Shown piece by piece: positions 52,938 through 61,629 of a stretch of 64,000 nt of DNA. Position 1 is the stretch's first letter, and the number at the start of each line of letters is the position of its first letter. The position numbers were made by a program, and so were the translations under genes. The DNA comes from Bog-756 sp963833585. Lineage in GTDB: Bacteria; Actinomycetota; Acidimicrobiia; Acidimicrobiales; RAAP-2. The DNA lies in assembly GCA_963833585.1 (NCBI GenBank), contig CAWHYF010000001.1, positions 248,001 through 312,000 of the forward strand. The letters run 5' to 3'. A model generated the notes under the pieces. That model saw only the letters and a program-made list of their open reading frames with translations. It was not told the DNA's origin and did no database searches.

Positions 52938-55346
52938 TCAGCCGATCGGCGAGGTCAGATCGTAGAGTGTCACACCACCGACCGTCTTGGCCGAGAAGTT
53001 GGCCTCGACCCATGTGGCGATCTGGGAGGAGACCGAACTGCCCGAGGAGCCGAGGCCCCCGCCTCCGAAGCCCCCGCCCCCACTGATGTAGTAGTGGATC
53101 GTTCCCCTGCGAACGTAGGTCTCGAATTGGGCCAGGGTGGGGGCAGGATCGGTGCCGTTGAAGCCTCCGATGGCCATCACCGGGTCCCCGGTGGCCAGTT
53201 GATAGCCCGAGGCCGAGTTGGAACCGGTGGTGGCAGCCACCCACGCGAACTTCGAGGCGTCGACGCTGAGCAGTGCGGTCAGTTGCTTGCTCGGTGTGGA
53301 CCCGCCCAGCAGCCCTCCGGCCGCCCCCCCGAAACCGCCGGCGCGGCCACCGCCCTGTCCGCCCCGGAACCCACCCGGGACCCGCCCGCCGGCGAACCCA
53401 CCCGGGACCGGCCCACCGGCGATGCCCCCCGGGACCCGAGAACCGGCGAACCCGCCCGGGCCCCGCCCGCCGGCGAAGGCCCTGCCTCGGAAGAAGCTGC
53501 CTGGGATGTGCACTCCCCTGGGCAGCTTCTTGCCGTTGGGAAGCGTGAATCCTGGCGGCAGGGTGATGCCGTTCCGGGCCAGGCCGGCCGCGCCCCCGAA
53601 TCCACCCGGGCCGCCGAACCCTCCCCCTTGAACGGCGGGACCGGCCGAGGGGATGGCCCCCCGGTGGGGGGTGGCCGCCGTGGTCAGTGAGTAGGCGGCG
53701 GGGCCGGCGATGACCGAGACGAACCCGAATCCGACCAGACCGACGGCGAGCACGCCACGCGCCCTGGGCGTCACGGCGATGCCGAGGGCGGCCGCCACTC
53801 CGACGATGAGGATCACCCAGCGCAGGGCCGGATACCAGTGGGGGCTCCAGCCCAAGATGACGAAGGCCCAGGCGACGGAGGCCACGATGGCCACGGCCAG
53901 GGCCACCCTCGGGAGCACCTCCTGGCGACGGCGCCAAAGTGTGGATGCCCCCATCCCCACCAGGGCACCTATGGCCGGGGCCAGGACGATCGTGTAGTAG
54001 GGGTGGATGATGCCGTGGGCGAAGCTGAGTGTGGCGCCGGTGAGGAGCAGCCAGCCTCCGAAGATCAGCATGCCGGCTCGGACCCGATCGGTCCGTGGCG
54101 CCCGACGGGTCATCCACAAAACGGCCACCATCGCGATCAGGGCCCCGGGGATCAGCCAGGAGATCTGCCCACCCATCTCGCGGAGGAAGAGTCGGTTCCA
54201 TCCGACCGGGCCCCAGAGGCTGCCCCCGCCCCCGCCGAACCCACCGCCGACGCTACCTGTCTCGTTTCCGGTCAGCCGGCCGAAGCCGTTGTAGCCGAAG
54301 ATCAGGTTGAGCAGGTTGTTGTCGGTCGAGCCCCCGATGTAGGGACGGCTGGCGGCCGGGGTGAGCTGGACCGCGGCCACCCACCAGCCGCCCGCCACCA
54401 CCATGGCCACGCCGGCGTAGACCACTTGGAGGGTGCGGCGCCCCAGTTTGGGCGGTCCGGCCAGGAGATAGACCAGGGCCAGCACCGGAATCAGGATGAT
54501 GGCCTGGAGCATCTTGGTGATGAACCCCAGTCCCACCAGGGAGCCGGCCAGCACCATCCAACGGCTGCGACCGTCCTCGATGGCCCTGACCGTGGCGTAG
54601 GCGGCCCCGGTCAGGAGCAGGGTGAGGAGGGCGTCGGGGTTGTTGAAGCGGAACATCAGGGTGGCCACCGGGGTCAGGGCCACCACCGCCCCAGCCAACA
54701 GGGCCGCTCCGGGGGTGAACCACCGGCGCACGGTGACGAACAGGAGGCCGACGGTGGCCACGCCCTCGAGGGCCTGGGGCACCAGGATGCTCCACGAGTT
54801 CACCCCGAAGATGCGGGCCGAGATCTCCATGACCCACAAGGAGGCCGGTGGCTTGTCCACGGTGATGAAGTTGGACGCATCGGACGACCCGAAGAAGAAG
54901 GCCTTCCAGCTCTTGGTTCCCGCCTGGACGGCGGCGGCATAGAAGCTGTTGCCCCAACCAGAGGCCCCGAGACCCCAGAGATAGAGGAATCCGGTGCCGA
55001 CCAGTAGGGCCAGCAAGGCCGGCCGCACCCAGGTGGGGTCCTGGGGGCGGCCCCGAACCAGGCGGGCAAGTCGCCCGTTGGGCGAACCCGGGCTGGGCGG
55101 ATCAGCCGATACCGGCGTGCCTCCCGCCGGCCCGGTGCCGTTCGGGAACGGGGCCCGGTCGGGCGCCACCTCACCCGGCCCCCGGATCCCGGTGCCGGGG
55201 TGGTCAGGGAGAGGCGCCGGCCAATCCGTCGGCGGCAGCGCAACCGGTGGATCACCGGTGTCGGGCCCGGTGGTCACGGCAACGGGCTCGTCGACGGTGG
55301 CGGTGGTGGCCGCTCCAGGGTCGACGGTGGCATCCAACTCGTTCAT
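52938..55346 (-). CDS. GT39-type polytopic glycosyltransferase with Gly-rich insert (YkcB-like)
   Basis: An 802-residue membrane glycosyltransferase using polyprenyl-phosphate sugar. After a long hydrophilic Pro-rich N terminus (1-110) come about twelve helices, with the first loop GNSFYAAAVQAGTKSWKAFFFG and DKPPASLW typical of the YkcB/ArnT-like GT39 group. A Gly-rich region (about residues 568-685) follows the helices, partly built from 27-bp repeats, and a soluble C-terminal domain closes the protein (GGFNGTDPAPTLAQFETYV, IATWVEANF). An AAGGA site precedes ATG 55346. It works with the GT2-GtrA gene just upstream, which would supply the lipid-linked sugar. Confidence 0.88.
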   Translation of the reverse strand: MNELDATVDPGAATTATVDEPVAVTTGPDTGDPPVALPPTDWPAPLPDHPGTGIRGPGEVAPDRAPFPNGTGPAGGTPVSADPPSPGSPNGRLARLVRGRPQDPTWVRPALLALLVGTGFLYLWGLGASGWGNSFYAAAVQAGTKSWKAFFFGSSDASNFITVDKPPASLWVMEISARIFGVNSWSILVPQALEGVATVGLLFVTVRRWFTPGAALLAGAVVALTPVATLMFRFNNPDALLTLLLTGAAYATVRAIEDGRSRWMVLAGSLVGLGFITKMLQAIILIPVLALVYLLAGPPKLGRRTLQVVYAGVAMVVAGGWWVAAVQLTPAASRPYIGGSTDNNLLNLIFGYNGFGRLTGNETGSVGGGFGGGGGSLWGPVGWNRLFLREMGGQISWLIPGALIAMVAVLWMTRRAPRTDRVRAGMLIFGGWLLLTGATLSFAHGIIHPYYTIVLAPAIGALVGMGASTLWRRRQEVLPRVALAVAIVASVAWAFVILGWSPHWYPALRWVILIVGVAAALGIAVTPRARGVLAVGLVGFGFVSVIAGPAAYSLTTAATPHRGAIPSAGPAVQGGGFGGPGGFGGAAGLARNGITLPPGFTLPNGKKLPRGVHIPGSFFRGRAFAGGRGPGGFAGSRVPGGIAGGPVPGGFAGGRVPGGFRGGQGGGRAGGFGGAAGGLLGGSTPSKQLTALLSVDASKFAWVAATTGSNSASGYQLATGDPVMAIGGFNGTDPAPTLAQFETYVRRGTIHYYISGGGGFGGGGLGSSGSSVSSQIATWVEANFSAKTVGGVTLYDLTSPIG
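53367..53474. repeat. Four 27-bp tandem repeats inside the GT39 gene
   Basis: Units at 53367-53393, 53394-53420, 53421-53447 and 53448-53474 share the pattern GAACCCACCCGGGACCCGCC plus CCGGC. They encode nine-residue units of the type GGxVPGGFA. Because 27 is a multiple of three, copy number can change without frame loss. Confidence 0.85.
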
Positions 55347-55374
55347 CGGAAGGTCCTTCTCAGCGGGCATCGGA

Positions 55375-56799
55375 TCACTTCGGGGAGTCGGCCCCGGCCG
55401 TGGAATGGGATGGAGGTGGCCCGGCGCCGGCAGGGGAGCAATCGGATGGGAGGCCGGGATCGTAACCGAACCGGGGACGGAACACCCACGTGCGGAGTAT
55501 GGCGAACCGTACGACGGCGGCGGCGGCGTTGGCGGCGGTGACCGCCATCAATTCCGGAAGCAGGGAGTCGATGCCGAGCGCGTGCACCGTCGCCAGGGCG
55601 GCCGTGGTGACCCCCAGGCTGACGCCGAGCAGGGCGGCGGCCACCCCGAGGCGCCGCCGCCGGTCCATCCCATAACGCGCCGTGCCGGCCAAACCCCGGT
55701 GGGCGGCGGTGTTGCCGAGACTGCACAGGACGATGGCCACCGCGCTGGCCAGGTAGCTGCCCAACCCGGGTTCGAGTGCTGCGAACAGGGCCGCGTAGGC
55801 CAGGGTGCTGACCGCGCCCACCCCGGCGAAGCGGAGGAGCTCATCGGCAAAGACGGTCGGGTGGTCGGGCCGACCGGCGTCTGTCACGGCGCCACGGGGA
55901 CCCGCGGTGACGCCGCCGACGGAAGTTGCCCCCGGGGGCACCAGGCTCAGCTCGGCAGGTGCCCGCCCGGACCGGGCATTCGGGACCCTGGAGGACGGAG
56001 TGGCCCTGGTCGGTCGGACGCCCGGCCGTTCCCGCGACGTGCCGCCGAGCATCCGCCACACCCCACGGAGGTCGGCCAGGGCGGTGCGCACGACGTCGAC
56101 CCGGGAATCGAGGTCGTCCACCCAGTCCACCGGGACCTCGTGGATGCGGAGCCCCCGACGCTGGGCGGCGACCAGAACTTCGGTGTCGAAGAACCACTCC
56201 TGGTCCTCGACCAGCGGGAGCAGCTCGGTGGCAGCCTCCCGGCGCAGCGCCTTGAACCCGCACTGGGCGTCGGTGCAGGTGCTGCGCAGCGTGGCGCGGA
56301 GGAGGAGGTTGTAACCGCGGGAGATGAATTCGCGCCGGGCGCCGCGCACCACGTGGGCCCCGGGAGCCAGCCGGGTGCCGATGGCCAGGTCGCTGTGGCT
56401 CGAGAGCAGGGGGGCCACCAACGGGAGTAGGGCGTCCAGTCCGGTGGCCAGATCGACATCCATGTAGGCGACCACCTCTGCCGTGCTGGTCGACCAGGCG
56501 GCTCGCAGAGCGCGGCCCCGTCCCCTCTCATCGAGGTGGATCGCCGCCACTCCGGACAATTGGTCGGCCAGCCGGACGGCGATGGGCCAGGTCCCGTCGG
56601 TACTGGCATTGTCGACGATGGTGACGGTCGTGGTCAGGGGGAACGACGTGTCGAGATAGGTGCGCAGTGCCGTGACGTTCCTCGACAGCTGCTCGGCCTC
56701 GTTGTAGACGGGGATGACGATCTCCACGTCCGCCGCGGTCCGACGGTCACCGGTCGTCCCGACGTGTGGTGCCACGCTCGGCAGGGAGGCGGTGCTCAT
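55375..56799 (-). CDS. GT2 polyprenyl-phosphate glycosyltransferase fused to a GtrA-like domain
   Basis: A 474-residue two-domain protein. The N-terminal GT2 domain (about 25-250) has VIPVYNEAEQL, IVDNASTDGTW and the metal-binding MDVDLATG in place of DxD, plus CGFKALRREAA and DQEWFFDTEVLVAA, as in dolichyl-phosphate-mannose synthase-like enzymes. The C-terminal GtrA-like domain (about 330-450) has four helices, GVGAVSTLAYAALFAAL to TWVFRPRFG. It would make a lipid-linked sugar and help flip it for the GT39 enzyme. A GTG at 56844 is an alternative start. Same strand and close spacing with the two-component genes upstream and GT39 downstream suggest one operon. Confidence 0.88.
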   Translation of the reverse strand: MSTASLPSVAPHVGTTGDRRTAADVEIVIPVYNEAEQLSRNVTALRTYLDTSFPLTTTVTIVDNASTDGTWPIAVRLADQLSGVAAIHLDERGRGRALRAAWSTSTAEVVAYMDVDLATGLDALLPLVAPLLSSHSDLAIGTRLAPGAHVVRGARREFISRGYNLLLRATLRSTCTDAQCGFKALRREAATELLPLVEDQEWFFDTEVLVAAQRRGLRIHEVPVDWVDDLDSRVDVVRTALADLRGVWRMLGGTSRERPGVRPTRATPSSRVPNARSGRAPAELSLVPPGATSVGGVTAGPRGAVTDAGRPDHPTVFADELLRFAGVGAVSTLAYAALFAALEPGLGSYLASAVAIVLCSLGNTAAHRGLAGTARYGMDRRRRLGVAAALLGVSLGVTTAALATVHALGIDSLLPELMAVTAANAAAAVVRFAILRTWVFRPRFGYDPGLPSDCSPAGAGPPPSHSTAGADSPK

Positions 56800-56892
56800 G
56801 GAGGTGACACTGCCCGACCCAAATCGGACGGCGTTGGGAGCCACCTGTGCGGTTCCTGAGAACCGTCGTGACGCCGGTCTGGGCCGGCCTGC

Positions 56893-58509
56893 CTACTCAC
56901 CGGCGGTGGGTGAGCCCTGGGGTCGGAGACCGGTGTTCGACGTGTCCGGTCCGCTGGGGGTGCCGTCCGCTGTTCCCGGACCCGCTTCGACAGTCTCCTC
57001 ATCGAACGGAGGGGTCAGGGGCAGGTGCACGGTGAAGGTGGTTCCATGGCCGACCCGGGCGTCGGCGGACACCGTGCCCCCGTGATTGGCCACGATGGAA
57101 CTGACGATGGACAAGCCGAGTCCGGCCCCGCCGTTGGCACGGGATCGGCTGGGGTCGGATCGGTAGAAGCGCTCGAAGATGTGGGCCGCCTCATCGGGCT
57201 CCATCCCGGGTCCGTTGTCCGCCACCTTGATCATCGCCCCCTGGCCCTCGGGCTCGACCGAGACCCACGCGCCGGTCCCCGCCGGAGTGTGGGCCCTCAC
57301 ATTGCCGAGCAGGTTGTCGACGACCTGGCGCAGGCTGGTGGCGTCTCCCTCCACCTCGATCGGCTGCGAGGCGTGGAAGCTGACCGGCCAGTCGGGGCCC
57401 ACGGTGGACGCGGTGTGCACGGCTTCTGCACAGAGCGCCACGAGGTCGACCGATCGCCGCTCCATGGGGCGGCCCTCGTCGAGCCGGGCCAGGAGCAGGA
57501 GGTTGGACACCAGTTGCTCCATTCGACCGGTCTCGGCGCGGATCCCACCCATCACGCGCTCGAGGTCGGCCTTCTGCTCCGAGGCGCCGCGGCCGAACAG
57601 CTCGGCGTAGGCCGAGACGGCGGCGATGGGCGTGCGCAGCTCGTGGGATGCGTCGGCCACGAACCTCCGCAGGCGGGCCTCCGAGGCGCGCAGCCGCCGC
57701 TCGGATGCCACTCGGGCGCCGAAGGCCGACTCGATCCGTGCCAGCATCACATTGAGGGTCCGGGCCAGCCGCCCAACCTCGGTCTTCTCGTTCTCCCCCG
57801 GGACCCGCTCGGTGAGATTGCCGGCGGCGATGGCCTCGGCCGTGGTCTCCATGTCGCGAAGCGGCCGGAGGCCGATGCGGACCAGCCAGAATCCTCCGAT
57901 CAGGGCCAGGACGACCGCACCACCGGTCACCGCCAGCTCGACCAGCAGAAGCTGGTGGAGGGTGCTCACCGGATCAGTGGCCGGTTGGGCCACGATGAGC
58001 AGATCCCCGTTGCGGAGCGTCGAGGCCCGGACCCGGAACACCGGGCCACCCGACTTGGTCGACGGGGCGTCGAAGTAGGCCACGCGGGTTCCGTCCTCGG
58101 CGTTCGAGAATCCGGTGATGTTGGTGGGGATCAGGGGCAGGTAGGGGGTGGATTCGGCGTACGCCGGACAGCTCTGCCCGTTCACGACACCCCCGGAGGG
58201 GCTTCGGACCTCGACCGCCACGGCGCCGGTCACATTGGACCGCGGACCGCCGCCGTCGGGATCGCCCGAGGGGCTGGCCCCCCCGTCCGGCGGGGGAGCG
58301 AAGGGTCCGGGTGCATAGCAGACGGACCCGGAGATGGCCCGGCCCGAATTGGCTGCCGCCTCGAATCGTCCGTGGGTCAGCTCCAGCTGCCGGTCTGCCT
58401 GCTGGTACAGGTAGGACTCGAGGTAGCGGTAGGTGGCGACATCGGCCAGGGTCAGCGCCACTGCCGCGATGACACCTATGGCGATCAGCAGGCGGGTTCG
58501 GAGGGACAT
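56893..58509 (-). CDS. Sensor histidine kinase of the two-component pair
   Basis: A 538-residue membrane kinase. Helix 1 is TRLLIAIGVIAAVALTLADV, an extracytoplasmic sensor region of about 155 residues follows, then helix 2 (LAVTGGAVVLALIGGFWLV), a HAMP linker (LRDMETTAEAIAAGNLTERVP), the phospho-acceptor His in DASHELRTPIAAVSAYAELF (about residue 285) and the ATPase domain with NLLGNVRAHTP, VADNGPGM and GGAGLGLSIV. The sensor region contains two Cys (SVCYAPG, GQSCPAYA), a possible disulphide or redox sensor. It follows the regulator gene by 11 bp. Confidence 0.93.
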   Translation of the reverse strand: MSLRTRLLIAIGVIAAVALTLADVATYRYLESYLYQQADRQLELTHGRFEAAANSGRAISGSVCYAPGPFAPPPDGGASPSGDPDGGGPRSNVTGAVAVEVRSPSGGVVNGQSCPAYAESTPYLPLIPTNITGFSNAEDGTRVAYFDAPSTKSGGPVFRVRASTLRNGDLLIVAQPATDPVSTLHQLLLVELAVTGGAVVLALIGGFWLVRIGLRPLRDMETTAEAIAAGNLTERVPGENEKTEVGRLARTLNVMLARIESAFGARVASERRLRASEARLRRFVADASHELRTPIAAVSAYAELFGRGASEQKADLERVMGGIRAETGRMEQLVSNLLLLARLDEGRPMERRSVDLVALCAEAVHTASTVGPDWPVSFHASQPIEVEGDATSLRQVVDNLLGNVRAHTPAGTGAWVSVEPEGQGAMIKVADNGPGMEPDEAAHIFERFYRSDPSRSRANGGAGLGLSIVSSIVANHGGTVSADARVGHGTTFTVHLPLTPPFDEETVEAGPGTADGTPSGPDTSNTGLRPQGSPTAGE

Positions 58510-58520
58510 GAGGGACCGGG

Positions 58521-59222
58521 TCAGCCGGTCGCCGGTTCACGCAGGGCGTAGCCGACCAGCCGGACCGTGTGAATGACCGGAGGGCCGATCGCTTCCAGCT
58601 TCTTGCGCAGATAGCTGACGTAGGTCTCGACCACGTTCCCGTCACCACCGAAGTCGTAATGCCATACGTTGTCGAGGATCTGGGCCTTGGAAAGCACATG
58701 GCGGGGGTTGAGCAGGAAGAAGCGCAGCAGGTTGAATTCGGTGGCGGTGAGCGCGATCGGTTGGCCGGCCCGGGTTACCTCGTGGGCGTTCTCGTCCATC
58801 TCGATGTCGGCGAAGCGCAGGGTCCCCTCCGCTTCGTCCTCGCTCCCGGTGCGGCGCAGGATGGCGTGGACCCGGGCCACGATCTCGGCCAGGGCGAAGG
58901 GCTTGGTCACGTAGTCGTCCCCGCCCACGGTGAGCCCGGCCACGCGGTCCTCGACTGCGTCGCGGGCGGTGAGGAACAGGATGGGGACCCGCACGCCGTC
59001 GGCCCGCAGGCGACGGGTGACCTCCAGGCCGTCGAGGTCGGGGAGCATCACGTCCAACACGATGAGGTCAGGGGGGTTGTCCTGGGCGGCCGCCAAGGCC
59101 AACCGGCCGGTGACCGCCTCCTCGACCGCAAATCCCTCGTAGCGGAGGGAGGTGGCCACGGCGTCGACGATGGAGGGCTCGTCGTCGACCACCAGGATGC
59201 GTTGACTGCGGGTCGGCTCCAC
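58521..59222 (-). CDS. OmpR/PhoB-family response regulator
   Basis: A 233-residue regulator: receiver domain with VVDDEPS and phospho-acceptor Asp in LIVLDVMLPDLDG, switch Lys in DDYVTKPF, then a C-terminal winged helix (IALTATEFNLLRFFLLNP, VETYVSYLRKKLEAIG, IHTVRLVGYALR). The start is a GTG at 59222, with GAGAGGA upstream. It is first in the operon with the kinase and two glycosyltransferases. Three TGTGA boxes with 11-bp spacing lie 96-122 bp upstream, a typical OmpR-type site, so it probably regulates itself and perhaps the divergent operon. Confidence 0.95.
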   Translation of the reverse strand: MEPTRSQRILVVDDEPSIVDAVATSLRYEGFAVEEAVTGRLALAAAQDNPPDLIVLDVMLPDLDGLEVTRRLRADGVRVPILFLTARDAVEDRVAGLTVGGDDYVTKPFALAEIVARVHAILRRTGSEDEAEGTLRFADIEMDENAHEVTRAGQPIALTATEFNLLRFFLLNPRHVLSKAQILDNVWHYDFGGDGNVVETYVSYLRKKLEAIGPPVIHTVRLVGYALREPATG

Positions 59223-59317
59223 CTGACTCGTCCTCTCGTTTCTCGGATGTCGACGCCCGGCGGTGCGTCGTCAGTGGTCGGACGCCTCCAGCATCCCACC
59301 AGCTCTTGGGCCGCAGG

Positions 59318-59344
59318 TGTGACTTGCCTGTGAACCGCCTGTGA
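59318..59344. promoter_or_regulatory. Triple TGTGA direct repeat, probable OmpR-family operator
   Basis: TGTGA occurs at 59318-59322, 59329-59333 and 59340-59344, exactly 11 bp apart; the last two are part of GCCTGTGA. One-helical-turn direct repeats are the usual binding sites of OmpR/PhoB-type regulators. The site lies between the regulator gene (start 59222) and the divergent operon starting at 59565. Confidence 0.65.
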
Positions 59345-59395
59345 GGCGGATGAGCCACCGACCAGGGTCGGCAGAAGGCCGACCGACCGTCCCGG

Positions 59396-59449
59396 CCGGG
59401 TGGCGGCCACGGCACCGATTCACCGGGTGGCGGCCACGGCACCGATTCA
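59396..59449. repeat. Two tandem 27-bp repeats
   Basis: CCGGGTGGCGGCCACGGCAC plus CGATTCA occurs at 59396-59422 and again, without change, at 59423-59449. It lies in the 340-bp divergent control region. An exact copy suggests recent duplication. Confidence 0.85.
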
Positions 59450-59564
59450 CAGGGAACGCACAGGTGGACTGGAGGTGACTCTCGACCCGGACCGGTCAGA
59501 TGGCCCCAAGAAGATCCGACCGTCGGTGGCTCCCGTCCACCGGACGCCTCCAGAAAGGACAGCC

Positions 59565-59939
59565 ATGACACCACCGCCCCGACTGCGCAGGCCGGCACCC
59601 CACCCTGCGGCGCACGCCCGGGACCGGGCCACGACCCGGGTGCGCCGGACCACCATTGCCATCGGTGTCGCCGCCTCGGCCGCAGCCGCCGGCCTCGGGG
59701 TGATGGTGGCCTCGGGTGCCCAGGCCCACTCGTCGTCGGTCCCCACACCGAGCTCTAGTTCGACGGCCGCGCCGACCGGCACATCGGGCCAGTCGACCAC
59801 CGGAACCTCGTCCGTGGCGTCGGGCTCCGGCTCCTCGGCCGCGGCCGGCTCCACCACCACGACGACCACGCCCACCACGACGGCGACCTCCCCCCGGTCG
59901 TCGAGCAGCTCGGCGGCCACCGTGTCGGGGCAGTCGTGA
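59565..59939 (+). CDS. Small secreted or membrane-anchored Ser/Thr-rich protein
   Basis: A 124-residue protein with a basic leader, one hydrophobic segment (TIAIGVAASAAAAGLGVMVASG) that is a signal peptide or anchor, and a low-complexity Ser/Thr/Ala tail to the end (TPSSSST, TTTTTTPTTT). AAAGGA precedes the ATG. In related operons the first gene often encodes the same kind of leader and linker followed by an FMN-binding domain; that domain is missing here. The stop overlaps the ApbE GTG (GTGA). It may be a truncated flavoprotein or a surface linker protein. Confidence 0.7.
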   Translation: MTPPPRLRRPAPHPAAHARDRATTRVRRTTIAIGVAASAAAAGLGVMVASGAQAHSSSVPTPSSSSTAAPTGTSGQSTTGTSSVASGSGSSAAAGSTTTTTTPTTTATSPRSSSSSAATVSGQS

Positions 59940-60931
59940 CCGTGTCGACGACTCAAGGCGTGACCGTGGAGGTGGCCGGAGGGGTCAGTCCCGTGGTCAC
60001 GCGCTCGATGCGGGCCATCGGTACCACCGCCTCGGTGTCCGTGACGGACGGCGGCGCGGCCGACCAGGCCTTGGTGCTGTTGTCCGATCAGCTCGGGTCC
60101 CTCGACCGGGCCTGCAGCCGGTTCCGCCCCGACTCCGAGCTGCGACAGGTCGAAGCTCACGGCGCCGGGGCCCCGGTACCGGTCAGCCCCCTGCTGTTCG
60201 AGGTGGTCGAGACGGCCTGTCGGGTGGCCGAGGACACCGCCGGCATCGTCGATCCGACCGTCGGTTCGGCCCTGATCGAGCTGGGCTACGACCGGGACTT
60301 CGACGAGCTGACGGGCGGCGACCTGATGGCCGGGACCGGGCCTCGGCCGGCACCCGGCTGGTGGCGGATCGGGCTCGACTCCGAGTCCCGGACCATCGCC
60401 ATCCCGATCGGTGTTCACGTCGATCTCGGCGCCACCGCCAAGGCCTTCGCCGCCGACCGGGCCGCCCACCGGTTGGCCGAGGCACTCGGCTGTGGCGTGT
60501 TGGTCAACCTGGGGGGCGACGTGTCCGTTGCGGGACCCTCGCCGCGGGCCGGGTGGGCCGTCGGGATCGCCGCCGAGGCCACCTCGCCGCCGGCCCTGGT
60601 CGACCAAGTGGTGAGCATCGTGGACGGTGGCCTCGCCACCTCGGGCACGACCGCTCGGACCTGGCTCCGCAACGGTCGGCGCGTGCACCACATCGTGGAC
60701 CCGTGGACCGGTGACGCCGCACCGCCGGTGTGGTCGTTGGTGACGGTGGCGGCGCCCTCCTGCCTGGAGGCCAACGCTCTCAGTACCGCCGCGGTGGTCT
60801 GGGGCGAGGACGCCGTCGGCAATCTCGACGTCCGGGACGTGCCGGCCCGGCTGGTCGACGCGGCGGGGAACGTCGTGCTGTGCGGCGACTGGCCGGTAGG
60901 CGCCGCCGACCGGGAAGGCCCGTTGCGCTGA
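59936..60931 (+). CDS. apbE: FAD:protein FMN transferase (ApbE family)
   Basis: A 331-residue ApbE-like protein. MRAIGTTASVSV starts the fold, followed by GSLDRACSRFRPDSEL, VDPTVGSALIELGYDRDF, VDLGATAKAFAADRAA, LVNLGGDVSVAG, VHHIVDPWTGDAAP and NALSTAAVVWG (metal site region). ApbE moves FMN from FAD to a Ser or Thr of a partner protein, usually outside the membrane; no signal peptide is seen here, as in other cytoplasmic actinobacterial members. It is coupled to its neighbours by overlapping codons on both sides (GTGA, TGATG). The likely target is a flavoprotein of the same electron chain, not visible in this window. Confidence 0.9.
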   Translation: MTVSTTQGVTVEVAGGVSPVVTRSMRAIGTTASVSVTDGGAADQALVLLSDQLGSLDRACSRFRPDSELRQVEAHGAGAPVPVSPLLFEVVETACRVAEDTAGIVDPTVGSALIELGYDRDFDELTGGDLMAGTGPRPAPGWWRIGLDSESRTIAIPIGVHVDLGATAKAFAADRAAHRLAEALGCGVLVNLGGDVSVAGPSPRAGWAVGIAAEATSPPALVDQVVSIVDGGLATSGTTARTWLRNGRRVHHIVDPWTGDAAPPVWSLVTVAAPSCLEANALSTAAVVWGEDAVGNLDVRDVPARLVDAAGNVVLCGDWPVGAADREGPLR

Positions 60932-61629
60932 TGCTGGCCACCGCCTCCACCACCGTCTGGTACACCATGCGGGCCACCGGGGTGGTGGCCCTGGTCCTGC
61001 TGACGGGAACCATGGTCCTCGGAATCCTCACCGCCGGGCACACGGCGTCGCGGTCGTGGCCGGCCTTCGCCCGAGCCGATCTGCACAAGCGGGTCTCGCT
61101 GCTGGCCATGGCGTTCCTGGCCTGCCACGTGCTGACCGCGGTGCTCGACACCTACGTGAACGTCGGCTGGGCTGCCCTGGTCATCCCCTTCGCCTCCCCC
61201 TACCGTCCCCTCTGGACCGGACTCGGCACGGTGGGCGTCGACCTCATGGTGGCCGTCGCGGCGTCGAGCGCCCTGCGACAGCGAATGAACCCGCGCACCT
61301 GGCGCGGCATCCACTGGTTGGCCTACGGGAGCTGGCCGGTGGCCATGGCTCACTCCCTGGGCCTGGGCACCGATGCCGCCACGCCGTGGATGGACTCCCT
61401 GGCCGCCCTGTGCGCCGTGGGCGTCGCCGGAGCGGTGGCGTGGCGTGTCGTCGACCACCGCCGAAGCCGGGATCGGGCCCGCTGGGCGGGCGCCACCACC
61501 CGGGTGGTCACGCCCGGCCATGATCCTCACCGGGTCTCGGCTACCCCCACGCCCCGCACCTCCCGACCGGCGCCCTCCCTCCACGGTGCTCAGACGGCCG
61601 CCCGACTGCTCGAGCGGGATCGACCATGA
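60931..61629 (+). CDS. Ferric-reductase-like transmembrane cytochrome b
   Basis: A 232-residue membrane protein with about six helices. Two helices carry paired His suited to bis-His haem b: LHKRVSLLAMAFLACH (His-x13-His) and HWLAYGSWPVAMAH (His-x12-His). This is the haem core of the ferric reductase/NOX/YedZ superfamily without the FAD and NAD domain, so electrons must come from another subunit, here probably the NuoF-like protein and ferredoxin. Start and stop overlap both neighbours (TGATG, ATGA). The C-terminal 55 residues are hydrophilic and Pro/Arg-rich. The final acceptor is unknown. Confidence 0.85.
   Translation: MLATASTTVWYTMRATGVVALVLLTGTMVLGILTAGHTASRSWPAFARADLHKRVSLLAMAFLACHVLTAVLDTYVNVGWAALVIPFASPYRPLWTGLGTVGVDLMVAVAASSALRQRMNPRTWRGIHWLAYGSWPVAMAHSLGLGTDAATPWMDSLAALCAVGVAGAVAWRVVDHRRSRDRARWAGATTRVVTPGHDPHRVSATPTPRTSRPAPSLHGAQTAARLLERDRP

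Noticed and set aside
52765..54201. Upstream extension of the GH3 reading frame
   Set aside because: The frame stays open but overlaps the GT39 coding region in another frame and shows low-complexity residues; GH3 homology starts just after 52764.
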